A DNA stretch of 8,799 nucleotides. It comes from Bacteroidales bacterium (GTDB lineage Bacteria > Bacteroidota > Bacteroidia > Bacteroidales > UBA932). The translations under genes were made by a program, and so were the position numbers. A model generated the notes under the pieces. It was given only the letters and a program-made list of their open reading frames with translations, did not search any database and was not told the origin of the DNA. The stretch is taken from the NCBI GenBank assembly GCA_017538685.1, contig JAFYIK010000079.1, positions 1-8,799 on the forward strand. Reading direction: 5' to 3'. Below are positions 1-6,579 of the stretch, in pieces (the first letter of the stretch is position 1; each line of letters begins with the position of its first letter).

Positions 1-108
1 ACCACTAATGAGTATTACTCACTGTAAAAACACAGAGAATAACCAAATGCGTCTCCAAATAGAGAAAAATGTGTAGGAGATGTCAGTCCTTTTCCAGGAG
101 AGAATGAA
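1..108. other. non-coding left edge, 3' flank of the anti-sigma-like gene
   Basis: No convincing gene is seen here. The only start-to-stop stretch of note is a 22-codon plus-strand frame at 8-76 with no family likeness; it could be the tail of a gene entering from the left, which cannot be judged. A perfect 6-bp palindrome, TGAGTA-T-TACTCA, lies at 9-21. The segment receives the 3' end of the minus-strand operon, but no stem followed by a T-run is evident, so its terminator may lie outside the window. Confidence 0.4.
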
Positions 109-1278
109 TCAGGGATTGATATCGATTCGGATTCCGCCGGTTATCGAGAACATCAGAGGGTGGACGGAACGATATGTCTCCAACGCGCTGTGCTCTGACG
201 GCACCGTCCAGCTTAGTTCCGGTTCCAGATAAAGAGCGAAGGTATCATTTAGTTTCAGCTGAACGCCTCCTGCGCCAAGCAGTGAGAATTCATAACCTTC
301 ATAGATGGTTGCTCCTATCAGATGCTCCCCCTCGACTCCACCGCCGACATAGACGTCGAGCCATCTGCCGGAGGCAATTGTATAGTCAAGGCGAAGGGGA
401 ATTCCAAGATATCGGGCAACCTGTTTTTTTTCTCCGGACAGCGAATAACCAATCTTTGATGTATAGGCAGAGTATTCCAAGCCGCTTGTAAGTTTCAACC
501 TGTCATTCAAAGGCATCCTCACCGATAAACCGATTCTAAAAGGAAAATAGTGCGTATTTTTCCCCGTCAACACGTCTTTAGGTGCCGGCTGTTCCGGCTC
601 CTCGTTTGCTGACACCTTGCCCGGGGATGTATCCGAAATCCCGGCGCTCGAGCCAAGATTTGCGACAAATGCCAAGAGACCGCCTCCTGCGAAAGCGCCA
701 CTCGCGGAGGCGACCATTATTTTCGCCGGTTTTGAGAAAGTTCCACTCGAGATCATAGGAGAGAATGATTTCTCCGGGACGATCTCAATGGTCTTTGAAA
801 CCAGGGAATCGTCAGCTTGTGTGGTGATACTATCCTGTGTTTCCAAAGCAGCCGGGGTTTCTTCGGGGGTAGCGTCATCAGGTACATCCGTCGAATCAAC
901 GACTACAACTGCAGTCTCTGTTTGCGTCAAAGAGGCCATCTGCCGGACCGTTTTAATCGTGGCTGGATGACCCTTAGTAGCTTCTGGTATCGTGTCATCC
1001 AAATCAATAGAATCTGCAAAGACCACTACGGGCGCCGGTTGATGCTGCTGAATAACCTGTATTTCGGCATCCGGCACGAAAGGCTTTCGAAGGATCAGGA
1101 GAGCTGCCAGGCCGAGCGCCACCGCGGGAATAATCACCCACACCAGAGGTGTGTGCACAGCCGTAGGGACCGGTGCAACATTGCCCCGTCGGGCGAGAAA
1201 GTCGGCAAAGAAGCTTTCAGGAAGATCGCCGGCAGGCTCTTCCATCTTTTCTCTGACTATGTCTTCCCATTTTTTCAT
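109..1278 (-). CDS. putative dual membrane-spanning anti-sigma factor (inner-membrane helix plus C-terminal outer-membrane beta-barrel)
   Basis: 389 residues. Residues 1-43 are a charged, probably helical cytosolic segment that could bind the sigma factor. Residues 44-63 (PLVWVIIPAVALGLAALLIL) form one clear transmembrane helix, followed by RK on the outer side. Residues 65 to about 185 are a linker rich in Pro, Thr, Asp, Glu and Ser. The rest alternates hydrophobic and polar residues with Gly and aromatics, as in OmpA/PorT-type barrels: a Gly/Ala-rich strand near 186-206, then paired strands from 244 to the C-terminus (ITGGIRIDINP). There is no signal peptide. The start codon overlaps the sigma stop by one base (TAATG), so the two are translationally coupled. 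This order matches the Dma family known from Bacteroides thetaiotaomicron, where such a protein crosses both membranes and holds its sigma factor inactive. The anti-sigma role is inferred from architecture and context. A plain barrel protein is the alternative, but the N-terminal helix argues against it. Confidence 0.78.
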   Translation of the reverse strand: MKKWEDIVREKMEEPAGDLPESFFADFLARRGNVAPVPTAVHTPLVWVIIPAVALGLAALLILRKPFVPDAEIQVIQQHQPAPVVVFADSIDLDDTIPEATKGHPATIKTVRQMASLTQTETAVVVVDSTDVPDDATPEETPAALETQDSITTQADDSLVSKTIEIVPEKSFSPMISSGTFSKPAKIMVASASGAFAGGGLLAFVANLGSSAGISDTSPGKVSANEEPEQPAPKDVLTGKNTHYFPFRIGLSVRMPLNDRLKLTSGLEYSAYTSKIGYSLSGEKKQVARYLGIPLRLDYTIASGRWLDVYVGGGVEGEHLIGATIYEGYEFSLLGAGGVQLKLNDTFALYLEPELSWTVPSEHSALETYRSVHPLMFSITGGIRIDINP

Positions 1279-1835
1279 TATTCTGACTCCTTCAAATAAT
1301 GCTTGATTCTTTCTTTCAGTTGTTTCCTTGCTTTCGCCAGCGTGCTTGTGGAACCCCTTTCGCTGATTCCCAGCATCCTGCCTATCTCCTTATGAGAATA
1401 CCCGTCAATGCAGTACAAATTGAAAACGCTCCTTCGCAAATCGGGCAATTCCGCTATCCATTCCAGCAGTTTCTCCTTCGGAATTGAGAGCATCTCCCCC
1501 TCAGTGGGTTCTGAAATATCATCCCTCTCTTCAAAGGCCAGGGGGATAAATCTCCACCGATGCCGCTTTATCCTGTTGAGTGCCATATTGATGGCAATCC
1601 TGCTTATCCACGCACGAAGGGAACCATCGCCATAATAATTGAAAGTGTCTATCTTTTCGATTGCCCTGACGACCGTCTCAATCATCAGGTCCTTTGCGTC
1701 ATCATCATTGCCCAAATACCTTCGACAAAGTGTATATACCCCCACTGCATATCTTCTATACAGTTCCTCTTCTGCCATTCTGTCTTTCTGAGAGCAGTAC
1801 CTGGCCAGCTCCTGCTCATTCAGTTCTTTATACAC
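1278..1835 (-). CDS. RNA polymerase sigma-70 family (ECF-like) sigma factor
   Basis: 185 residues. Region 2 lies at about 21-91: AEEELYRRYAVGVYTLCRRY, then the DDAKDL core-binding helix, then GSLRAWISRIAINMALNRIK for -10 recognition and melting. Region 4 lies at about 122-175, with a helix-turn-helix around YSHKEIGRMLGISERGST. The linker between them is short and there is no region 1 or 3, as in ECF factors. It directs core RNA polymerase to a specific promoter set. The start is GTG at 1835: two codons upstream there is an in-frame TGA, and an ATG one codon before that, giving ATG-GCT-TGA-GTG. No in-frame ATG follows until Met20, which would cut into the start of region 2. The gene overlaps the downstream membrane-barrel protein by one base, so that protein is its probable anti-sigma partner. 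Regulon and inducing signal are unknown. Confidence 0.92.
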   Translation of the reverse strand: MYKELNEQELARYCSQKDRMAEEELYRRYAVGVYTLCRRYLGNDDDAKDLMIETVVRAIEKIDTFNYYGDGSLRAWISRIAINMALNRIKRHRWRFIPLAFEERDDISEPTEGEMLSIPKEKLLEWIAELPDLRRSVFNLYCIDGYSHKEIGRMLGISERGSTSTLAKARKQLKERIKHYLKESE

Positions 1836-1860
1836 TCAAGCCATCAAATAAAACTAAAAA

Positions 1861-1880
1861 TGTTTTCTGATATGAAAACA
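1861..1880 (-). terminator. AT-rich hairpin followed by a T-run, possible terminator or operator
   Basis: Perfect 7-bp inverted repeat TGTTTTC / GAAAACA with a 6-base loop (1868-1873). Read on the minus strand, the stem is followed at once by TTTTTAGTTTTATTT. This fits a weak intrinsic terminator for the polyprenyl synthase transcript. The stem has only two G-C pairs. It also sits 26 bases before the sigma-factor GTG, so a regulatory operator is equally possible. Confidence 0.4.
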
Positions 1881-1889
1881 CACGAAACG

Positions 1890-1906
1890 CCGAAATGCGT
1901 CTTCGG
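1890..1906. repeat. inverted repeat CCGAA / TTCGG
   Basis: A 5-bp perfect stem (1890-1894 with 1902-1906) around a 7-base loop, in the gap between the polyprenyl synthase and the sigma gene. It is one of three inverted repeats in tandem. It is short enough to be chance if taken alone. Confidence 0.3.
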
Positions 1907-1908
1907 GT

Positions 1909-1925
1909 GGCGAAGAATATTCGCC
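1909..1925. repeat. inverted repeat GGCGAA / TTCGCC
   Basis: A 6-bp perfect stem (1909-1914 with 1920-1925) with loop GAATA, containing the palindrome GAATATTC. On the minus strand it begins about 20 bases after the polyprenyl synthase stop codon. It could fold in the 3' end of that message or in the leader of a read-through message into the sigma gene. Confidence 0.35.
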
Positions 1926-1944
1926 GAGGATATGAGTTGTGAGA

Positions 1945-2916
1945 TTATTTCGCTCTTCCGACCAGTTTTTCGGCGAAATCCTTGAGGGCTTCGGCGCCGC
2001 GATTGAGGTCTTTGACGGCCTGCATAGCGCGTTCGCTGTAGCGGAGAATTTCGGCCTTGGCATCGTTATCAACTCCGTTCGCGGTGTAGATTGATTTGAC
2101 TGTCGCGATCTTCGCGGCCTTCTCCTCCGGCGTTTCCGCAGGAAGGCCCATAGCTTCTATGAAGGCCTTTTTGTCCGAAGTCTTCTCCAAAGTACGTACC
2201 GTGAGCCAGCTCTTTTTCTTATTAACTATATCGCCGCCTATCGGTTTGCCGAAAACCTTTTCATCGCCGAAGGCATCCAGATAGTCGTCCGCAACCTGGA
2301 AGGCCATACCGAGTTCGTAGCCGTAGTTGTACAGCGCCTCGCAGTCCTTTTCAGGAGCACCTGCTATGAGTGCGCCCATCTTCGCTGAACACGCGATGAG
2401 AACCGCGGTCTTCAGGCCTATCATCTGCGAGTACTCAGCCATCTTCACTTCCGGCCTGTTCTCGAACTCCATATCGTACTGCTGACCTTCGCAAACCTCG
2501 GCTGCGGTCTTCGAAAAGAGATCCAGCGCAGCGCCGACCTTGTCTGCCGGCGCCTTCGCGAGGCGCTTGTACGCGTCGATCTGCATAACGTCTCCGCTCA
2601 GGATCGCAGTGTCTTCGTTCCACTTCTTCCACACCGTGTCCTGGCCCCTTCTCAGCGGAGACCTGTCCATAATGTCGTCGTGGATGAGCGTGAACGTGTG
2701 GAACACCTCCAGCGCCGCCGCCGGTTCGAGTATGCTCGCATCGAATCCATCCTTATATAAAGAATAGGTCAGCAAGCATAGCGTCGGCCGGATGCGTTTC
2801 CCGCCTATCGCAATCATATACCTGAGGGGATCGTATAGCCCCGCCGGCTCCCTCTCGAACTCTATCTCAGCAAACAGCCTGCTGATTGTCTCTTTAATTG
2901 TCTTCGCGTCAGTCAT
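1945..2916 (-). CDS. trans-polyprenyl diphosphate synthase (FPP/GGPP-synthase family)
   Basis: 323 residues from the ATG at 2916. It is a cytosolic all-alpha enzyme that condenses isopentenyl diphosphate with allylic diphosphates to make prenyl chains for quinones, undecaprenyl carrier or other isoprenoids. Visible motifs are GGKRIRP (38-44, diphosphate binding), the first aspartate-rich motif DDIMD (80-84) followed by RR (89-90), and the second DDYLD (210-214). GKPIGGDIVNKKKS at about 223-236 supplies the late lysines. All catalytic residues are present and the length is normal. F75 lies five residues before the first aspartate motif, a position that affects chain length, but the product length cannot be set from this. 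An in-frame TTG at 2925 would add three residues; the ATG is preferred because the TTG lies inside the -7 promoter box. It is transcribed divergently from the VWA lipoprotein. Confidence 0.93.
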   Translation of the reverse strand: MTDAKTIKETISRLFAEIEFEREPAGLYDPLRYMIAIGGKRIRPTLCLLTYSLYKDGFDASILEPAAALEVFHTFTLIHDDIMDRSPLRRGQDTVWKKWNEDTAILSGDVMQIDAYKRLAKAPADKVGAALDLFSKTAAEVCEGQQYDMEFENRPEVKMAEYSQMIGLKTAVLIACSAKMGALIAGAPEKDCEALYNYGYELGMAFQVADDYLDAFGDEKVFGKPIGGDIVNKKKSWLTVRTLEKTSDKKAFIEAMGLPAETPEEKAAKIATVKSIYTANGVDNDAKAEILRYSERAMQAVKDLNRGAEALKDFAEKLVGRAK

Positions 2917-2922
2917 AGTTCT

Positions 2923-2930
2923 CAAAGATA
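2923..2930 (-). promoter_or_regulatory. Bacteroidota -7 box (TATCTTTG) of the polyprenyl synthase
   Basis: The minus strand reads TATCTTTG, an exact match to the Bacteroidota -7 consensus TAnnTTTG. It ends 6 bases before the ATG at 2916. Transcription would start at or within a few bases of the start codon, giving a leaderless or nearly leaderless message. No clean -33 TTTG is seen at the usual 19-21-base spacing; a GTTG lies closer. Confidence 0.6.
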
Positions 2931-2989
2931 ATCAATTTTTCTGCAACGAAGACCACGGTAATTGCATCTATATTGCAGTTAAATTGGTT

Positions 2990-4264
2990 ATGAAAAAGAC
3001 ATTATACAACATTATTGCCGTCGTGGCGGTGGCTGCGATGGCATTTTCGTGCTCTTCAGCGGGCGATTATTTCGGTGGACTGGCAGATGATAGTATCGGA
3101 GGCAGGGAACTTGCCGACGGCGGTATCTATGGTGAGGCCCCGTCTTCTCCCGGCGAAGGCGGTTATGTGGAAGGAAATGGAAACCAGGGCGCCAGCGCCG
3201 GACTGCTCACCGCAGGCGAGTGGAACGATCTGGACAACTGGCAGTTCTGGGGCAAGCTGATGCTCTCTCAGGGAGAAGGCTCAGGTCAGCCTGAAGATTC
3301 TCTGTTCGTTGCCGGTTATGAGTACTGCCCTTACTGGGGCTTCTACACCGACAAGCGCGTGGCGGTGAAAGTGACCAACGCCGGAGCTCCCGCGGCTGGT
3401 GTGAAGGTTGCCCTTAAAGTGGATGGAGACGTGGTCTGGAATGCCGTCACCGACAATCTCGGCGAGGCGAACCTCTGGGTCAGCCTCTTCAAGAACGAGA
3501 CTCTCGCAGAGGAAGCGAAGCTTTCGATCACGCTGGACGAAGTAGCTCAGGCAGAAGCGCCCGTGATCACGACCTGGTCTTCCGATAGCACTACCTACAA
3601 TACATATGAAGTGACTAAGTCCGTCACTGCGAAGAAAGCGGACATCGCTTTCTTCGTGGATGCCACAGGCTCTATGATGGATGAAATCGACTTCCTCCAG
3701 AGCGATCTTCTTGATATCTTCAAGAAGGTGGAAACCGACCAGAGCGGTACCGAAATCCGCACGGCGGCTCTCTTCTATCGCGACCAGGGCGACGAATATG
3801 TCACCAAGTTTAAAGACTTCACCACCGACATCAAGAGCGTGTCCGATTATGTGGGCAAACAGAGCGCAAACGGCGGCGGAGATTTCCCCGAAGCAGTTCA
3901 TACTGCCCTTGAGCAGGGCCTTCAGAGCCTCCATTGGAATACCGGCGCACGCACCAAGATAGCGTTCATACTTCTTGACGCCCCCGCCCATCAGGATCAC
4001 GACGGAGTTGTGGAATCACTGCACAACAGCATCGAGTCATATGCCAAGATGGGTATAAAAATTATCCCCGTGGCGGCCAGCGGCATCGACAAACATACTG
4101 AGTTTATGCTCCGCTTCTTTGCGGTCGGCACCTCCGGAACATATGTGTTCCTCACCAACGACAGCGGCATCGGCGGAGACCATATCGCAGCAAGCGTGGG
4201 CGAATACGAAGTCGAGCACCTCAATGATCTTATTGTCCGCTTGATTAACAAGTATCTTGAATAA
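2990..4264 (+). CDS. von Willebrand factor A domain lipoprotein
   Basis: 424 residues from the ATG at 2990. A longer reading from 2792 would run back over the divergent gene and is rejected, because a lipoprotein signal begins exactly at MKKTLYNIIAVV. The lipobox is AFSC, with Cys21 as the lipidated residue, so the mature protein is anchored in the cell envelope. Residues 22-75 are a low-complexity Gly/Glu/Asp/Ser spacer. A conserved-looking block around GEWNDLDNWQFWGKL (76-90) follows, then a beta-sandwich resembling a carboxypeptidase-regulatory or Ig-like domain (about 120-183). The VWA domain spans about 215-424. Its metal-site motif is DATGS (D224, T226, S228), with later acidic partners likely at D298 (GGGDFPEAV) and D330 (ILLDAPAH). 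Such domains bind protein ligands through a divalent metal. The ligand, and whether the protein is surface-exposed or periplasmic, cannot be told. It does not appear co-transcribed with a partner. Confidence 0.85.
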   Translation: MKKTLYNIIAVVAVAAMAFSCSSAGDYFGGLADDSIGGRELADGGIYGEAPSSPGEGGYVEGNGNQGASAGLLTAGEWNDLDNWQFWGKLMLSQGEGSGQPEDSLFVAGYEYCPYWGFYTDKRVAVKVTNAGAPAAGVKVALKVDGDVVWNAVTDNLGEANLWVSLFKNETLAEEAKLSITLDEVAQAEAPVITTWSSDSTTYNTYEVTKSVTAKKADIAFFVDATGSMMDEIDFLQSDLLDIFKKVETDQSGTEIRTAALFYRDQGDEYVTKFKDFTTDIKSVSDYVGKQSANGGGDFPEAVHTALEQGLQSLHWNTGARTKIAFILLDAPAHQDHDGVVESLHNSIESYAKMGIKIIPVAASGIDKHTEFMLRFFAVGTSGTYVFLTNDSGIGGDHIAASVGEYEVEHLNDLIVRLINKYLE

Positions 4265-4273
4265 AATATTGCG

Positions 4274-4281
4274 TATCTTTG
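4274..4281 (+). promoter_or_regulatory. Bacteroidota -7 box (TATCTTTG) of rsgA
   Basis: Exact match to TAnnTTTG, lying in the 24-base gap between the VWA stop and the rsgA ATG and ending 7 bases before that ATG. It suggests rsgA and the downstream transporter gene have their own promoter and an extremely short leader. No convincing -33 TTTG is present upstream. Confidence 0.6.
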
Positions 4282-4288
4282 CTGCCGT

Positions 4289-5233
4289 ATGACAAGCGGA
4301 ATCGCGACGGTGGTAAAGAACGCGGGCAGTCACTTCCTTTTAAGTGAACTCCCTCAGTGGCGTCTTTTCCCTGCAGTCTTGCGGGGAAAAGTGCGTTTAG
4401 AGGCGGGTACAAGCACCAACCCGGTGGCTGTGGGCGACCGTGTGCGCTATGAGTACGAGCTCACGCCGGACGCAGAGCATCCCGCGGTCATCACTGAGAT
4501 TCTCGACCGCACGAACCACCTTATCCGCAAGTCGGCCAACCTCTCCCGACAGTCGCACGTGATTGCAGCGAATCTGGATATGGCCCTGCTGGTGGTCTCA
4601 CTTTACTTCCCGGAAGTCAAACTTCCGTTCCTGGACAGGCAGCTCGTCACCTGCGAGATGTTCAAGATCCCGGCGACTATCATTTTAAATAAAGTCGACC
4701 TTTATCGCAGCGAGGTTCAGGATGAAGTGGACGCTTTCAAGTCCATCTATGCCAGGGCCGGATATCAAGTGCTTGAGACTTCCGCGAAGACTGGAGAGGG
4801 CATTTCCGAACTTCGCGAGCTCTGCCGCGACAGGCTATGCCTCATAAGCGGAGAGTCGGGTGTGGGTAAGTCCTCGCTCATCCGAGCCCTCGACCCGTCG
4901 CTGGATCCGAAGGTCGGAAAAATCAGCGCGGCACACCTCCAGGGCAAGCACACCACTTCATTGTACGAAATGTACCCCCTCACAGGAGGCGGATACGTAA
5001 TCGACACTCCCGGCCTTCGCGGTTTCGGTCTCTATGGCCTCGAGAAGGAGGAAATCCCGAAGTATTTCCCTGAAATGCTTAGGGTTGCGGATAACTGCAA
5101 GTTCATTCCCTGCACGCACACGCACGAACCTGACTGCGCCGTGAAAGCCGCGGTCGAAGCCGGTGAAATAGCCCCCGAACGTTACAACTCTTATCTCGGT
5201 ATGCTCGAAGAGGATACCAAGTTCCGCAAATAA
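4289..5233 (+). CDS. rsgA: ribosome small-subunit-dependent GTPase A
   Basis: 314 residues, normal for RsgA (YjeQ). This cytosolic GTPase binds the late 30S subunit and checks or releases assembly factors. An N-terminal OB-fold covers about 1-75. The GTPase motifs occur in the circularly permuted order that defines the family: G4 NKVD (134-137), G5 TSAKTG (164-169), then G1 GESGVGKSS (188-196), a G2-type HTT (221-223) and G3 DTPG (239-242). The C-terminal zinc finger is C270-x4-C275-x-H277-x5-C283. All key residues are present. The ATG at 4289 follows a -7 promoter box by 7 bases. The stop codon overlaps the ATG of the transporter gene by one base, so the two are probably co-transcribed, though no functional link is known. 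Confidence 0.96.
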   Translation: MTSGIATVVKNAGSHFLLSELPQWRLFPAVLRGKVRLEAGTSTNPVAVGDRVRYEYELTPDAEHPAVITEILDRTNHLIRKSANLSRQSHVIAANLDMALLVVSLYFPEVKLPFLDRQLVTCEMFKIPATIILNKVDLYRSEVQDEVDAFKSIYARAGYQVLETSAKTGEGISELRELCRDRLCLISGESGVGKSSLIRALDPSLDPKVGKISAAHLQGKHTTSLYEMYPLTGGGYVIDTPGLRGFGLYGLEKEEIPKYFPEMLRVADNCKFIPCTHTHEPDCAVKAAVEAGEIAPERYNSYLGMLEEDTKFRK

Positions 5234-6579
5234 TGAACAGCCTGAACAAAGAAATCCTCCGGCTGGCGCTTCCGAGCATCCTGGCAAACATCACCGTGCC
5301 GCTGGTCGGCATCGTGGACACCGCCGTGGCCGGTCATCTGACCGGGACGGATGCCGCAGTGGCTATCGGGGCCATCTCCGTGGGGGCTATGTTCTTCTCG
5401 CTGCTCTACTGGAACTTCAGCTTTCTGCGCACGGGGACGGGCGGCCTCACAGCCCAGGCCTATGGCGCAGGCAACCAGCGCGAGGTGGCGAAGATCTTCT
5501 GGCGCGGGATGGCGCTTTCCGCCCTGGTCGCGCTGTTCGTGCTGCTGCTTCAGTGGCCGTTCCTGAAGGTCGCGGTGCTATGCACCCAGGCCTCGCCCGA
5601 AGTGGAAGAGCTCGCGTCGCAGTATTTCTCCATTCGTATCTGGGCCGCTCCTGCGACAATCTCGCTGATGACCTTCAGCGGCTGGTTCGTAGGAATGCAG
5701 GATTCGATGAGCTCGATGTGGAAGGACCTGATCGTGAACGGAGTGAACATAGTGGCCAGCATCATTCTTGGCCGCGGAATCGGCAACTGGCCCGGACTGG
5801 GATTCGCCGGCATCGCGGTGGGTACGGTCATCGCCCAGTACTGCGGCTTGCTGTTCTGCATAATCGTCTGCCTCGTAAAGTACCGCCGCGTGCTCAGCGC
5901 ATTCCGCCTGTCCGAACTACCGCAGGCCCTCAGCCGCAGCGAGCTCGGGCCGTATATGCGTATGAACGGTAATCTGTTCCTTCGCGCGTCCGCTATGCTC
6001 GGCGTGTACATCGGCTATCCGCTCATCGCCACCACGATGGGAGATATGCTGCTCGCCTGCTCGGCCGTGATGATGGAACTGCTGATGCTGTTCTCCTATT
6101 TCACGGACGGCTTCGCCTATGCGGGCGAGGCGCTGGTCGGAAGGTTCATCGGCGCGCGCGACAACGCTTCGATGCGCCGCTCGGTGCGCTACGTGTTCAT
6201 CTGGAGTATGAGCATCGCGCTTATGTTCATAGGTCTATACTGGGTCGGCGGCGTGCCCGTTCTGCGGCTGCTCACCTCCGATCCATTGGTCGTGCAGGCT
6301 TGCTCGGCCTTCCTGCCGTGGCTTATCCTGATGCCGCCGATCGGCTGCGCCGCCTTCACGCTGGACGGCGTCTTCCTCGGTGCCACCGCCTCCAAGCCCC
6401 TGCGCGACTCCTGCCTCGCCGCCTTCGCCGCATTCCTCGCCGTGTGGTTCGCGCTGAAATGGATTGTCAATCCGACCGGGAATCTTCCCCTGCACCTTCT
6501 GATGGTCGCCTACTTCGCGCACCTTCTCGTGCGCACCGTCTGGCTCGCGCTCAGCTGGAAAACTATACGCGACCTGTAG
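5233..6579 (+). CDS. MATE-family efflux transporter, DinF-like
   Basis: 448 residues, very hydrophobic, consistent with twelve transmembrane helices in two homologous halves. It is an inner-membrane cation-driven antiporter that exports drugs or metabolites. Family marks include a first helix with P14 and D29 (GIVDTAVAGHL), the loop GTGGLTAQAYGAGN (68-81), a second-half segment FSYFTDGFAYAGEALVGRF (287-305) with acidic residues in the membrane region, and FTLDGVFLGATASKPLRDS (375-393), which is typical of the DinF branch rather than NorM. The start ATG overlaps the rsgA stop (TAATG), pointing to translational coupling. The substrate cannot be predicted. The gene is GC-rich (39 of 60 bases in 5521-5580). 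Its stop codon is followed at once by a REP-like repeat. Confidence 0.93.
   Translation: MNSLNKEILRLALPSILANITVPLVGIVDTAVAGHLTGTDAAVAIGAISVGAMFFSLLYWNFSFLRTGTGGLTAQAYGAGNQREVAKIFWRGMALSALVALFVLLLQWPFLKVAVLCTQASPEVEELASQYFSIRIWAAPATISLMTFSGWFVGMQDSMSSMWKDLIVNGVNIVASIILGRGIGNWPGLGFAGIAVGTVIAQYCGLLFCIIVCLVKYRRVLSAFRLSELPQALSRSELGPYMRMNGNLFLRASAMLGVYIGYPLIATTMGDMLLACSAVMMELLMLFSYFTDGFAYAGEALVGRFIGARDNASMRRSVRYVFIWSMSIALMFIGLYWVGGVPVLRLLTSDPLVVQACSAFLPWLILMPPIGCAAFTLDGVFLGATASKPLRDSCLAAFAAFLAVWFALKWIVNPTGNLPLHLLMVAYFAHLLVRTVWLALSWKTIRDL

Noticed and set aside
8..76. 22-codon plus-strand frame at the left edge
   Set aside because: Too short, no family likeness, and it may be only the tail of something outside the window.
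2969..2987. Possible -7 boxes for the VWA gene (TATATTGC and TAAATTGG)
   Set aside because: Each deviates from TAnnTTTG, the second is only two bases from the ATG, and no -33 element fits.
2792..2989. 66-residue N-terminal extension of the VWA protein
   Set aside because: It would overlap the polyprenyl synthase on the other strand and bury the lipoprotein signal that begins at 2990.
3281..4000. 239-codon open frame antisense to the VWA lipoprotein
   Set aside because: Shadow of a well-supported gene, with no recognisable domain and no start context.
5231..5235. rsgA/transporter one-base overlap as a sign of a functional system
   Set aside because: TAATG overlaps are common in compact operons and the two functions have no known link.
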